Shown: positions 1 through 13,078, numbered from the stretch's first letter. The stretch is 64,000 bases of DNA from Carya illinoinensis (GCF_018687715.1 NC_056762.1:34150864-34214863), one strand, 5' to 3'. The notes: generated by a model not told the origin, from the sequence alone. Program-made: numbers and translations.

Positions 1-2521
1 TTGCGCAGGTTTGGTTTCTCTACTCAATTTTGTGATTTGGTACATTTTTTTATTTCTAGTCCTTAGTATTCGATAATGATGAATGGTATAGTTAAGGGCT
101 TCTTTCCGGGAGGCTGAGGTCTTCGTCAAGGTGATCCGCTGTCACCTTATTTATTTATCATACAACAAGAGGTCTTATCCCGGTTGATCCAAAGAAGTGT
201 TCATGAGCATAAGTTTGGCTTGTTCTCACAGGCCCGTGGTACACCTATTGTTTCTCATTTGATGTATGCTAATGATGTCATGATTTTTTCCAATGGTAGC
301 CAAAGATCAGTTAGAGTCCTGCAGCAAATTTTGAGCCAATATGAGAGGTGGTCGGGTCAGGCTATCAATATACAGAAATCAGCATTATATTGTTCGAATA
401 AAATTTCCTTTAGAAGGAAGCGTAGATTGTTACGGAGCACGAGATTCAGAGAGGGGACTTTTCCTTTCAAATACTTGAGGGTGCCGATTATTTTGGGAAA
501 ACTTAAACAGGTTCACTTAGAAGATATGTTGAATAAAGTGAGGCAAAAAATTAGTGGTTGGAAAATGAGGCTTCTATCTTCTGGTGGAAAGCTCATTTTG
601 TTACGACATGTTATTTCTAGTATGACAATTCACCTATTTGCTGTTTTACAGGTTCCTCAAGTTATCATTTCCAAAATTCACCAGTTGATGAGTTCTTTCT
701 TTTGGGGAGAATCAGATGGGCGGGATAAAAGAAAATGGGTGGCATGGAGATATATTTGCAATCCGGTGGAAGAAGGGGGGCTTGGTTTGCGGGCCCTTTA
801 GGACTGTCAGAAAGCTTTGCATATGCGTTTTGCGTGGAATCTTATTCAAGGTAATTCTTTATGGGCCAACTTTTTCAAAGAAAAACATGTGGGCACAACA
901 CCTTGGAGCTTAATTCAAGCCCCAAAAGGGTCTAGATTTTGGAGAATGGTTGCAAATTGTATACCATTGTTGTTGAATAATTCGAAGTGGAATATTAGAG
1001 AAGGTGATATTTATTTCTGGAATGATAAATGGAGGGAGAATGGCCCGCTTATAAATGATATGTCCCCAATTGGCTCACCTTTGCTTAAAATAAAAAATTG
1101 TCGGTTATTAGACAGTTGGGATGTGGATATGTTAGAAAGTTTAGTAGGGGGAAGGTGGATAAGATTTTAATTTCATTATCAAGGCCTAATTCTGGAAAGG
1201 ATGCTTTGATTTGGACTCCGATGGAGACAGGTATGTTTACTACTAAATCTGCCTGGAAATGTATTCATGTTAGGGGATCTTCTCTTGATTGGCATACTTG
1301 GATTTGGAATAAATATATTTCATTAAAAATGTCTATACATTTTTGGAGGGCTTCGCATATGGCCTTGAGTGTGGATGATAGATTGCAACGTTTTGGTATT
1401 TCTACTGCTTCCAAATGTGATTGTTGTATGGCAGGTCATATTGAAGATTTGAATCATGTGTTATTTGAGGGTGATTTCCCTAAAAAAATATGGTCCTTTT
1501 TTGCCACTATATTTGGTATTCCTATTGGAAGTGGTTGGAAACAGAATGTAGGGATTTGGTTCAGGCGAGCTAATGCATCTACACAGGTGGGCGTTATTGT
1601 GGGTATTATGCCCATCATTGTTTCTTGGCGGTTGTGGAGGAGAAGATGTCTAGCTTGGATGGAAGATATTATGGAGTCCCATAACAGTATTGTCCATTCT
1701 ATTTGTGTATGGCTTGGTTCTCTTTGTCAGATGATTAAACGGCCCAAATGGTTGTCTCATCGAGATGGTATGATTCTTGGGCTTTGAGGATAAAACCGGT
1801 TGCCCTGAATGTCCCTTCTTGCAGAGTAGTTAGGTGGACTAAGCCACCATTGGGGTGGCATAAATTAAATACAAATGGTAGCAGTCTTGGCAATCCAGGT
1901 TCATGTGATATTGGGGGGTAATTCGCAACGAGTCAGGACGACATGTCCAGGCTTATGCTTCACATGTTGGTTTTGGCTCTAATAATAAAGCAGAACTTAT
2001 GGCGCTTCTTCAAGGTTTGAGGATTTGCAAAACTTTAAATATCACTAAGGTGATTGTTGAAATGGATTCACAGGTAGTTATTTCTTGGTGGATGAGAGGA
2101 AGATGTGGTGTTTGGTATCTAGAGGATTTTTGGGAGGAAATTATTGAGTTGACCCGAACCATACAATGCCAATTTCAACATGTTTTGCGGGAAGGTAATA
2201 GAGTGGCAGATTGGTTAGCCAAATCTGAGGCTTCAGGGGAGGAGTTGGTGTTCTATACTCATTGTAATATGCCTCGGTTTTTGTGAGGGTTGATCCGCTT
2301 GGACAGTTTAGGCCTCCCATCTTTAAGATGTTAGGTTTGGTTTTTTTCTTGTCTTATAGGTCTGTCGTTGTTTTTGTTTTTGCGGTGTGGTTCTTTTGGT
2401 TTTTCTTGGGTTTCGTTTTGTTTCCATGGTATTCCTCTGCTAAAAGTAAAGGTTTTTAATAAATATGGGAGGGGGTCACTCATGGACATGTGACCTTCCA
2501 CTCTTATAAAAAAAAAAAAAA
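1..2521 (+). mobile_element. Decayed LINE (L1-type non-LTR retrotransposon), 3' part
   Basis: Translated pieces in shifting frames spell the 3' half of a plant L1 ORF2. At 100-180 there is a reverse transcriptase block LRQGDPLSPYLF, preceded by an in-frame TGA. The catalytic box at 267-280 reads YAND instead of YADD. A Cys-rich zinc-binding region follows at about 1230-1780, and an RNase H domain at 1850-2286. The RNase H keeps AEL and MDS, but its first catalytic Asp is Asn (NTNGS) and a TAG-type stop interrupts it near 1920. A poly-A run at 2507-2521 marks the 3' end. The 5' end lies outside the window. Several stops and frameshifts make it inactive. Confidence 0.9.
1850..2286 (+). pseudogene. 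RNase H domain remnant of the LINE
   Basis: The domain is typical of plant L1 elements: KLNTNGSSLGNPG at the start, NKAELMALLQGL in the middle, a MDSQ segment, and GNRVADWLAK near the end. The first catalytic Asp has become Asn and a stop codon sits just after the glycine-rich turn. Only the C-terminal 95 codons (1999-2286) remain open. This would normally remove the RNA template during target-primed reverse transcription, but this copy cannot encode it. Confidence 0.85.
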
Positions 2522-3498
2522 AGTCCCCACATTGAATTATCTATTTATTTTTTTATATAATAATAAAATAATATTAATTTAATATATTTTTAATATATTT
2601 ATTTATATCATATTTTACCATTATATTAATTATATGTTAATTAGTAATTATATTCTAATTAAATTATTGGTTAAAAAATCATATTTTTAATGGTTATTTA
2701 ATATTAATAACCACAAATGTCTAATTAAATTTATCTAAAATTCAATATAAATGCCAAAGAATAAATTCAATATAATGGTAATAATCCTTGTTATCCTTGT
2801 TGACATCAATTGCTACAGTAATAGCTAAAGAAACTGAGATTTTTCTGAGAAAATATTGAGGGAAGAGAGAGAGTGTTACAAAAAAAATAATAAACTAAAC
2901 ATTTGGTCATTTAACCGTTCATATCAAATTTGACTTTACTTTTACAAATACTGTAGCTAAAAGCTAAACTTTTTGACTTAGCCAAACTTTTTGACTTTAC
3001 ATAATCTATTGCAGCCAACTTTTGATCTGTAATAGCCAAAAGGGACTCTTTTTTTGTGTCTATGCATATTCCATTAAGAGTGCTCTAATAAGCTATGCTC
3101 CATTAATTATTAATTATGGAACTTTTAGGACCTACTAGTTATGGCTACTACATTCATGTCTCTGATTTCTCACCCCTGATCTCATCACTCTTTTTTTTTT
3201 TTTTTTAAGTGACTTTATGCTTTATCTCTTATTATATTTTTCATTTTATACAATTAATTAATAAAAAATATATTTTTTAATACTTTTTACTTGGTGTGTT
3301 TGAATTTTTTTTTTTTAAAAAAAAAAACATTTTGCTAGAGCATTGTGTAAAAAAATATTTTACTAGGATTCTAGCATGTACGTATATATTCCCCCGCCCC
3401 ACATTTGTAACTTCTGTACATATTTATTCATTCATTAATAATACAAATTATGAGATTTATTTTGAGAAGAAAGAAAAATGAGAATGTTATAAATAGGA

Positions 3499-3660
3499 AG
3501 AGATTATATAAAAATAAATTTATAAATTGATTTAATTATATATATATATATATATATGATCCGTTAGATCTATTCATAATAAAAATAAATTTATTCTATA
3601 TCAATTTTATGTGAATTAATAAATTTATTTTTATATAATTTTTTAATTAAAATATTATTC
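3499..3660. repeat. Dispersed MITE-like repeat, family B (copy 1)
   Basis: This segment has near-complementary ends built on ATATAAAAATAAATTTATA and its reverse, around a core with GTTAGATCTATT and ATAATAAAAATAA. The same arrangement appears near 25395-25570 and 30490-30655, and a related piece lies at 3760-3895. Inverted ends and repetition suggest a small non-autonomous DNA transposon; no target duplication was established. Confidence 0.45.
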
Positions 3661-3918
3661 AGAAGAAAAAACAAATGTTGAGCCAGATTTTCATAATTAT
3701 AGTACGTAATGCTATTACGCGTCATGCGATCTTTGACTATTACATTATACAATAATTCTTACAAAAATTATATGGATCAAAATAAATCTATAAATTAATT
3801 AATGTGACCTCATGTCATCTGTTGAATCTATTTTATAATAAAAATAATTTTATAATACAATATACTGTATCACACCGCATCGGTTTATAAATTTAACGTA
3901 GTTTGGTTAAAGTATTTC

Positions 3919-3927
3919 TTATATATT
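3919..3927 (+). promoter_or_regulatory. Candidate TATA box of the MYB gene
   Basis: TTATATATT lies about 50 bases before the MYB start codon at 3978. The position would give a very short 5' leader. In such AT-rich DNA a chance match is quite possible. Confidence 0.3.
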
Positions 3928-3977
3928 CCGAGCCAAGTACCATATTTGCAAGGCATAGAAGGCCGGGAGGGAGAGAA

Positions 3978-5013
3978 ATGGGAAGAGCTCCATGCTGTTC
4001 AAAAGTGGGTTTACAAAGAGGTCCTTGGACTGCCACTGAAGACACTTTGCTCATTAACTATATCCAGGCTCATGGTGAGGGCCATTGGAGATCTTTACCT
4101 AAAAAAGCAGGTATTCCTCTGAGTCAAGACCTCAAATACATGGACTATATAAGTACTCATGTTTCTGTTAATTTCTTACTTTGTCTGCATTTTTTGGTTA
4201 TGTATATTAATTGAATATTTTGATCTAAGCACGCATGCATGCAAGTTGAACTTTCAGTGTTGTTGTTCTATACATGGTTTTGTGCTTGGTCAAGGGCTAC
4301 TTAGATGTGGGAAGAGCTGTAGGCTAAGATGGATGAACTATCTCCGGCCAGATATCAAGCGAGGAGACATCACATCTGATGAGGAAGAACTTATTATCCG
4401 GCTTCACTCTCTCCTTGGCAACCGCTGGTCTCTTATTGCCGGAAGATTGCCAGGTCGTACTGACAATGAGATAAAGAACTATTGGAACTCTCATCTAGGC
4501 AAAAGGTTCAAGAACACAGGAAAAGTCGACAAAAACAACCAAAAAAGAGAGTCGAAACGTGGTAGAGATGATCCAAAGAATCAAAAGAACCATAACCAAG
4601 ACAGTACTGCAAATAGGGAAACAATAGTAAAGACCAAAGTTCATCTGCCAAAGCCCATGAGGGTTTCACCACTTTCAATTTCAAGGAAATTATATTATAG
4701 TATGGATAGTATGGGAAGTGGGTCATCTAGTCATGCAGGTGGAAACAATGGAATTTATCAGGCAGAGATTTTGAAGGGTTGGTCTGATCTCAAAGATGTC
4801 TGCATTAATGGTGGAGAGCAGGATCAGATGGCTTGTGACAAAGATCGTGAATTTGCGGATAATAATTATGATGGCGGTGATCCTTCATGCCAGATTTCTG
4901 AACCCACAAAAGATGATCACATGCTGGACAAGATTTTCGAGGAATATCAGCAGCTGCTCAAAGCAGAAAATCAACTCTCTTTGGATTCATTCGTTGATTC
5001 CTTGTTGATTTGA
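3978..5013 (+). CDS. R2R3-MYB transcription factor (bHLH-interacting type)
   Basis: Two exons, 3978-4110 and 4295-5013, join in phase 1 across a 184-base GT-AG intron and encode 283 residues. The start [12 protein letters not shown] is the classic R2R3-MYB N terminus. R2 spans about residues 14-61 with Trp17, Trp37 and Trp57. R3 spans 66-112 with Ile70, Trp89 and Trp108. Residues 76-95 fit the [D/E]Lx2[R/K]x3Lx6Lx3R signature for binding R/B-type bHLH partners. Such MYBs act in the nucleus in MYB-bHLH-WD40 complexes that often control flavonoid, proanthocyanidin or epidermal traits. The closest family feel is the proanthocyanidin/MYB5 class, but I recognise no diagnostic C-terminal motif. The usual second intron inside R3 is absent. 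The C-terminal region is charged and Asn/Asp-rich, ending in an acidic, Leu-containing tail. Confidence 0.9.
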
Positions 5014-5628
5014 TTATTGTATAACAGCAATATATGTTTGGTATTCAGTGTATTATATTGATCTACTATCATGCATTTTTTTTATTTAATAATTATTAGG
5101 TATGTGAGAACTCGATCCCAACTTATCTTATTATATATATATATATATATAATATCTTTAATATTATACAAGTTTTTTCGTGTGCAGTAAATTATATATA
5201 ACTTGTATATTAACCGTTGAAATACATGGCTTATGTAGTGAAAGTAGGCAGATGTAGAAGCGTATAAATACACTGAAAGTATTTGTAATTTTCTTAAATA
5301 TGTCCGTATGGTTAGGGTTAATATATATAAATTATGTAACCCTAATTGATTGATAGTGAATTCGCGCCGCTCGTTCCTTATGGATGTAGACACATTACCG
5401 AATCACGTTAAATTTGTGTCGATTTTTATTTTTCTTCTCTTGATCATTCCGTATAATTTATCAGCAATTGTTGTACATTTCACAACATTAACAGTACAGT
5501 GGTTAATTTGTACAAAATCGATCTTTTATATAAGTAATGGAAAGAAATTAATGAATCACAGTTCATTACATAATTAAAATGTTTGCTATGAACTAAATTA
5601 AAGGGGCATCATGCATAATTAATACTTA

Positions 5629-5802
5629 GGCCTCGTTTAATTATACAGATGAAATCAGATGAGATGAAAGTTGAATAAAATATTATTAGAATATAATTTT
5701 AATTTTGAAATTTGAAAAAGTTGAACTGTTTATTATCTTGTGTGGGAGTTTAAAAAAGTTGTAATGATGAAATGAGATGGTTTGTATATAACCAAATGAG
5801 CC
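5629..5802. mobile_element. MITE, family A (copy 1)
   Basis: The ends are inverted: GGCCTCGTTTAATTATACA on the left and, read backwards, GGCTCATTTGGTTATATACA on the right. The interior has a repeated GATGAGATGAAAGTTG motif, then TTGAAAAAGTTGAA and AAAAAGTTGTAATGATGA. Similar elements sit near 26856-27030 and, inverted, near 59543-59727. It is non-coding and AT-rich, as expected for a small non-autonomous DNA transposon. Confidence 0.75.
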
Positions 5803-7459
5803 TAAAGGGGTAACACACGGTTGCCCGGCCAAGGACCGTATATATCGGCCTCAATCACAAACTGTCAGTATATATGTCATTGGTCTGAATTTCCCATTCT
5901 ATTCACTTGATCAAGATCACTCATTCATCCGAAACAGATATATCATGTAATGTAAGTTAGCATATAATTATAAAAGCATAGTACTTGAACAAATTAGGGC
6001 AACCAAAGCATCATGAAGAAAGCTAGGGATGACTACCGCTTGTCTCAACTACTGCATGTGTTATCGTGCAAGCTAGCTTTAGCAAGCTTGAGCGTACGTC
6101 TATGCGTAGCGCGCGCGCGCGCGTCATAAATCAGTTGAGTTTTGAGCTCGATCGAGAATGACTTGAGCTTTGATTAATTAAACCTGGTTTTCTCTAACAT
6201 TAACAAAGCTTGAACATGTTCATTCATGGGCCCATGAATCCATGATCATCAATTAACATCATCGATCTTCTCAACTTCTCAACGTCCTAACCTACGTACC
6301 GTGCATGCGTTATGCGTACGTGTTTCATGCTAATGCATGCATGCAGCTACTTGACAAATAATTAAGCTTACTGATCTTACAATGGCTTTTATCCCATTCG
6401 TCAAAGTGATCATGTTCATGTCAAAAGTTACCACGGAAGGAATTCGTAAATTTATTACTTGCCGACTTCACCTCGTCATAGGCCAGGAACTCAGTCCCTT
6501 GTTACTGTATTTAGATGCTAAAAAAAGAAGGAAATGACCATCCTTGGAGATAAACAAAAGGATAGTGACAAACCTGGTCTATAATGCAGCTAGCATTCAT
6601 TATATATTGTGTCCAAAAGACGTACTGTACCCATCTGAAAATACGGACCGTACCCATCAATATGAGCAATCAACTTCATGCAGATTTAGTTGTATGTGTT
6701 CTGCAACATTATGATCGATATCAGCCACGCAACGCTACTGCGCGCAGGGTACCGTCTTTAACTAACGTAGCTCATTCATTTAATGGGGTTACCAATTACC
6801 GCCACCTAAATTATGAATCCTGCGCTGCAATTCTAATTAATTAATTATTATATATTACTGTTTTGGATGAGGTAGCTGCTGAAATCTCCAGTACGTCTCT
6901 TATTTGCACTTACTGCTTACGCGTTGTTGGGTAATTTTTCTAAGCTTTGCACAGTTAGTGAACGATTTGGGTTTTTGTCGCATATAATAATTACTTATAA
7001 GTCATTACAGGCACGAGTTGATAGAAGCTATAATTTCCTTTGATGTAATTGTCGGGAGGGGCGTTGGATGAGTGAACTTTTAGGCATTGACATTCGAGAA
7101 ACAAAGGAGAGCAACTCAAGGACAATTATTATAAGATTACTGCTACTTAGATATTGTTAGATGCCCTCTGCGTATCTGCGTGTTGTTGTGGTAGTTCAGT
7201 GACAGATATCACTGTCTGACGTGGGTAATCTAGCTTCGCATCAATATATTGATACCTAAATATATATGTTTAAATAAAAAGATAAAAATGATAAATTATA
7301 TAGTGATGTTTAATGTAAAAGATAAAAAATATTGTATTTATTTCCATTTATGATGGTCCGGCCTCAGCCTCGAATCATGATTCTTCCCACAGCTGAGTTG
7401 AAATCTTAACCAGGACCATACGGTAACAGTGGGAAACTGCCAACGAAAAGCTTCCCAAC

Positions 7460-7645
7460 ACTGTTGATATTGAAAACGATAAATCTAATTATAAATATAA
7501 CTGTTCATTAATATATATATCAATTGATTGATTAAAAAATAAATTTTATTAAAAATAATATTTAATTTAAATTTTAAATATAAAAAATCAATATTGATAC
7601 GCAGATTAGTATACGATCTTACTTGTACGTAACAAAACTCGATTG
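7460..7645. repeat. Dispersed MITE-like repeat, family C (copy 1)
   Basis: An AT-rich core containing AATAAATTTTATT and TTTAAATTTTAA is flanked by ends resembling TTATAAATATAACTG and CTTGTACGTAA. The same order of motifs recurs at about 59292-59462, where the ends (TGTAAACATAATTGTGCACTAA and its near-complement) are clearer inverted repeats. Confidence 0.5.
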
Positions 7646-8062
7646 AAAAATCTTGGCTTCAAACTTGGAAAATCCGGATTCCGGATCGCTTTGGAGTTGT
7701 AACCAAGCATCTTGGTTTGGCACCAACATGCCGAAGGAAGGAATGCTGGGACAGCCTTTTAAACTTCGTCATCGAAGCCCAAAACACAAATACTTCCCAA
7801 AAAGAGAAAAATGAATTCTACTGCACAATGAAAACTTGTAAGACGAATGCCTTTAGTTTGATACATCTAATCTTTTTGTTTCCAACATGATCATCTAATC
7901 TAACCCTGTCCTCAATTACATACATTTTTTTTTTTTTTTGGTTTCCCATCTTATGACTATACAAAGGGCAACTAGAAAATGAACATAAGACTCAACATCA
8001 AAATTTGGTTTGCATTCGATTTAGAGATTACCGAGCCAAAAAAGTAAATACACTTCATAACT

Positions 8063-11000
8063 TCAAAAGGGCCACAAGTCACCCCAGAGAGACTTGCGGG
8101 CCTGGTGATGTAATGTAGGATTCTTACTCTTTGTGATGACCAAACGCTCGAATGAACCCTCAGAGCAATCTCGTTTGGTTGATCTACAGATGTCCATTGT
8201 AACCTGCCGGCCCCGTCGAACAGATGGAAAGATAATCCTGCCCCATCCACCCCCAAGATCAGCAGAGGTTGTTTCTTCTTGTTCTTGTTCTTCTTCCTCT
8301 TCTTCTTCTCCTTCATCCTCTTCACGAGCATCGCTTTCCATAGCATCAGAATCATATGTAGATGGATCCACTTCGTCATATGGATTATCATCAGCTTCTT
8401 GTCGTAACTTAATTAGGTCCTCTATCAAGATCAGAGAATAACCGTCAGAGAAATTGAAATCAAAATTCAAAAATTCCTAGAATGCACTTCAATACTGTGT
8501 ATGCAAGTTGATAAACACATGCATGCTAGTAAATTAGTAATCGCATCATAGCAAAAGACAGGTTCTGATTGAGATGTTCCGATTATGAAGTTCTTAGAGA
8601 GATTTGCATGGGAAATACAGTGTCCAGATGTACCATATTCAATTTCAAGATCTTCTGGATTTCTCTTCGCCTGCTGCTCCTTCAATGTCTCAAATTCCGT
8701 GCCATCAAGAGGCCAAGGTTCCCTGATCAGATTAAACAGTCACATAAAATACTAAGGCCTTGAAGGAGCTGCAGGATGGGTGACATTAAAAAATAAATAA
8801 AAAATTGAGGAATTGGATTTGCGCAATTCCGTGTAGATATGCTTATCATAAAGATTACAGAAAGAACCTGTAATCAATAATCAACTTGGTATAAAAATGT
8901 TATAAAACTTCCTTTCATTCTCAGGAAAAAAAATCATTAACTAAATGGTTTATTATGCATATATATATGCCTAGTCACCTTGGTCTTTGTCCTCGTCTGA
9001 TAACAACAAAACAAAATTTCTCATCCTCAAAGCCTCGTAAAGGTGGCTCCCCCTTGGAACGCTACAAAAAGTCATTGATAAGAAAGAAGGTAACATTAGT
9101 GACATATTGATTCCCTTAATGCCCTCAGTTTACTTAATTTTTTAAAAGGTATTGCTTCTGAGAACTAGAAGCATAGCATAAATAAAAAGTATAAAACAAT
9201 TTACACATGGGGAGAGAACAATACAAATTGTCCAAGTTCTCAGATGAATCTATAACAACTACCGCATAGATCTTGCTTTTTTACCGTTAGACAAGATTTT
9301 ATTGATTATAGGAATAGGCAAGTGTCCAAGTATACGGGAAATATACAAGAGTAACACCAAAGCATGCTAGTTTAGTGATACAAGGAATTCATGAAAAGTC
9401 ATGCCATGAAAATCAATTACAACCGACCAATGGAGTAAAGTAATGAAAAATAAGTTTCTAAGCTCATCCATTGACCGCTCTTGATCTGCCACTACCACTA
9501 CGACATAGATCTACAATCAATTTCACACTAAAAATTGAGAAGTGCTAGGAAGCTGTGGCCAAAATACGACATCTCATACTAGGAAAAAATGAAGCGATAG
9601 ATTGGCCCACTTCAAATAGCTTAACTAAGCAAAGGAACATAGGACTGACTTCCTAGTTTGTTCAAAGTTTTTTTTCTCATTGACATGTATTTAAAATGAG
9701 TACCCACTCATAGTGAGCATGATATGGTGCATAGAGATATCCTAGAATTTCTCAAAAGAAAAAGTGGCACTTGAACAACTTTTTTAGGCAAAAAAAAAAA
9801 AAAAACTAGAAAACTGACTAGATGTGATGCTTGAACATGTGCCAACCACAACATCTATATTGACAATTCAATTAATGGTAGCCAAATAAATCTTTCAGGG
9901 GTAAAGAGTGTAGCATAAAGATGATTTAGGGAGGAACCTTGTAGGCACGTTGTGATGATGTCCTCTCCAAGCGCTGGACAAAATGACAGTATTTACTAGT
10001 TTTTACCAATGGACATGGCCCATCATGAGGACACTGCATCAAGAGGACTTTATGAGAGAGATAAAAAGAGACACAGACAGACAGAGAGAGACAGAGAACT
10101 ATCATACTCACAGGAGCAACTATGAATGCACTACTTTTTTGAGCCACCACCAAGTCCTTTGAAGCTATGTTTGCAGCTTTAGATTTACGGCATTTCTAAG
10201 AAGTCATGAATATGCCACCATATATGAGCAGGGATAAAAAGAGGCACAATATCAAATCAGAAACAAATGATTTCTGCAACAAATATTCAATAGAAAACTA
10301 ACATATCAGATTACCCTATTCTCCATCCATAATATATGAGATCGCATTTGAGATATGATGTTATATCCATGAGGTGTTCCAGGCTCAACTAAAACCTGTT
10401 CACATTTGGATTTGAAGGGAAAAAAAAAACAATGGAGAAAATTAGACTTGAATGCTGACAATGTGACAATTTCCAAAATAAAAACTAAATTAAAAAAAAT
10501 AATTCAGTGAAATAAATTAAATTAATAAACTCATCAGTAATGTAAGATCATCATCATCATCTATGTGCCATGCATGCATGAAATATGAAACTTTCAATAA
10601 GCCAGAAATCATACCAAAAGATCCTGTGTGAGATCCCAAAGCTGGCGTACTAAAGTAATTCTATCCTTCAGTGATGGTATCTCCCCAAGCACGTAGGACT
10701 TCACCCGAGTAAGGGACATTAAACATGAATTAGAACCAGGAGAAGGCCGCATGTGATGAAAGATTACCTAAGTACAGTACTTAAAATACAAACATGCTAC
10801 TTCCTATAGTCATGACAAGGCAAATACAAATAACTTGCTAAAACTTTATCATGAAGAAAAGTTGAAGAATAATACTTACAGCAATTACAAGGTCATGTTC
10901 TCTCTCTGACTTTTTGATACTTTTAGTAAGCGCTTGAATGCTATCATAACCATGAATAAGAGGCAGGTTCTTCAGACCTATAAGAACTTTAACATATAAA

Positions 11001-12728
11001 GCACAGAGTTTTGCTTGGGCAAATGACCCTCTTGATTACATGAACTTCCAGGGAATCCTCTTTTGTTCTAGTAATATCAAAGGATCGGCACAAAGAGAAA
11101 CCTAGTAAAACCACCTTAATCAAAAGAAACCTGCTTATACTGCTAACTTAACATTTTTTTGGAAAAATATCAATCGAAGCAAAACTATTCAAGAATGACA
11201 TTCAGGGTTTCAGGACCATGCTATTGGGTCACCATCATCATTATTTTGTTATTTTTGATAAGTTAGATAATATCATCCTCATCATCATTATTTGGAGATT
11301 TAAAGTTTTGAAATTGGAAGCAAAAAGAAATCAGGATCCATTAAACAGTAAGCAATATGACTACATAAAAGTTTTACACGCAATGCACACCTAGAGCGAA
11401 TCGTTATGACCTATTCCGATTCATGATTTTCATTGTAAGCTATTAAATTTTATTGTTATTCACTATGGAAATATTGATTTTTCATAGTTTCCAAAACCAA
11501 CCGTCTTTGAAATGTAAATAATATAATGATCTCAAGGAAACGTCAACTATTCAAAAAGATAAAAGCATCAGTTACCTTTTATGAGGCTCCGGCCAGCACG
11601 CTGCATAGACTGGGATGGCTCTACTAAATTAATTTTCTGCAGAGACTCTGGCCAGACTTCTCGCAGTGCCCTGCAACAATGTTTGTTCATGTCTGATGTC
11701 ACCACAAACTCAGCTACTAACGATGAAATTAAATATGCACCTCAGTATGCAGGTAACCATATTGGGAAAAAAATTAAACGAGCTTTCACCAGAAAGCTGA
11801 ACCCGTTCCAGCACCAAAATCCAACACTCTAGCCGGAGAGAAACCCGGTAGCCTTCTACGAACCTAAAAAACAAAAGGCATACCAAATTATAACAGACGA
11901 ATAACTCAAATATTCAAATCTCAAAAGCTTGATTGACTTCCAAAACAAATAGGACTCGAAACAACTAAAACCTTTCACCCAGTAAGCCTAATTCAACTCT
12001 ATGACTCAGTTTAAGTTCAGCTTTTAACTAACTTATATATAAAAAATAAAAAGTGCCGTTCTTAACTATTCTCAAAAAGAAAGCAAGTACATAAGAATCA
12101 AAATCCAAACTTCCCTCCTCATTTCACAATTTTCTCAGCAACCAAACAGAAAAATGAAGAACCACAACTTTTGACCCGCATAACCACCCATTTCAATAAA
12201 TCTTCTTTCTTTAACTCTGCACCACACGATAATATATACCTCCTTGAGAACCCGGTGACAAGCGGAGAACACGGCGGGCATTCTCGACGCGACGTAGGCA
12301 ATGGTCTCATCGTCCCTATACTTGAACCCAATGTCGCCATAGGAGCTCTTGATCTTCCACCGCTGCTTTGACTGCTCCGAAGATTTCAGCGGGTCCTCTA
12401 CAAGCTCTCTAGACGACGTCGTCACCAGCTGCGAGTTCACGTCCTTGATTGCATTGAGCGACTCCGACAGCCGCAGCACCTTCCTCTTCACGTGCGGCTC
12501 ATCTTGCTCTGCAAATCACACATAAAAATAAAAACAATTAGATTCTAATTACAGATAAGTGTAGTATTCGTAGACGTATCAGGAAATGAGTGTACCTCGA
12601 AGGTATTTCTTGATGGCTCGGCGGAGGCGGACGGGGACGACGAGGCAGCGCTGGGACTGTTTGGCAGCGGAGCGGAGGCCTTCAGGGGTGAAGATTTTTC
12701 GGGAGGTCTCGGGTAAAAAACTCGCCAT
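8063..12728 (-). CDS. METTL17/Rsm22-type mitoribosome small-subunit assembly factor
   Basis: Twelve minus-strand exons keep one frame and give 514 residues: 12728-12596, 12508-12240, 11863-11790, 11670-11576, 10977-10880, 10698-10615, 10395-10315, 10195-10112, 10033-9938, 9061-8979, 8722-8634, 8421-8063. The N terminus (MASFLPETSRKIF) is Arg/Ser-rich and acid-poor at first, consistent with a mitochondrial presequence. A methyltransferase-type motif I, VLDFGAGTGS, lies at about 147-156. Cys307, Cys313 and Cys322 (CPHDGPCP, then YCHF) plus a later Cys355 (KFCFVV) match the cysteine motif that binds an iron-sulfur cluster in METTL17. An acidic Glu-rich tract follows near residue 420. The family helps mature the small subunit of the mitochondrial ribosome; catalytic methyl transfer is uncertain. 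The plant annotation 'copper ion binding; methyltransferase' usually refers to this family. Confidence 0.93.
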
Positions 12729-13078
12729 TTTCTTGGTGGGGATGGAGGAGTTTCTTAGTCCTTCGTTGGTGATGCTGCGCGAAAGAGCAGGTCTGTTTTT
12801 AGCTGTTCATGAATCTTCTGGGTGATTGAGTTTTGGGCAGAGTAGGGTTTTAGGGGTTTCGGGCTTGAAGAGAATCCGATATTTTATTGATGGGCCGATA
12901 TATGGTCACAGGTGAACCAAGCTAGGCTTGTTCTGTGCTCCAGATTCATCAGCTCGACCCAAGGAATCCTAACCAAATCGCAAATATCACAGGCCCGGGT
13001 TCACTTTTTTTATCAGTGGGAAATTCAAACCATCACTATCTTTTTTAAGATCGGGTAATTGAAAGTGTCGTGTTCACA
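12729..13078. promoter_or_regulatory. METTL17 5' flank (probable promoter)
   Basis: This non-coding stretch runs from the METTL17 start codon to the edge of the Pack-MULE-like element. The transcript would read leftward from here. No clear TATA box is visible on the minus strand close to the start, so a TATA-less housekeeping promoter is likely. The element's insertion only about 350 bases upstream places it in or next to the promoter. Confidence 0.4.

Larger units (their letters stand above)
2522..3977. other. AT-rich intergenic region upstream of the MYB gene
   Basis: No gene is visible. The stretch holds AT-rich filler, homopolymer T/A runs near 3190-3206 and 3304-3329, an (AT)n run at 3538-3558, and a short dispersed repeat at about 3499-3660 that recurs near 25.4 and 30.5 kb. 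The last few hundred bases should contain the MYB promoter. Confidence 0.6.
5014..8062. other. Intergenic region between MYB and METTL17 genes
   Basis: No coding exon is supported. It contains a family A MITE at 5629-5802, a short GC-alternating tract at 6109-6123, several GCATGC-rich stretches at 6300-6350, and a family C repeat at about 7460-7645. Short ORFs here show no family resemblance. The end nearest 8062 is the 3' flank of the minus-strand METTL17 gene. Confidence 0.6.

Noticed and set aside
8133..8441. 102-codon plus-strand ORF rich in Ser
   Set aside because: It is antisense to the Glu-rich last exon of METTL17; GAA codons read backwards give the Ser run.
9230..9500. Possible dispersed retro-repeat in a METTL17 intron (TATTGATTATAGGAATAGG...)
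   Set aside because: It resembles a common plant repeat, but I could find no boundaries or target duplication.
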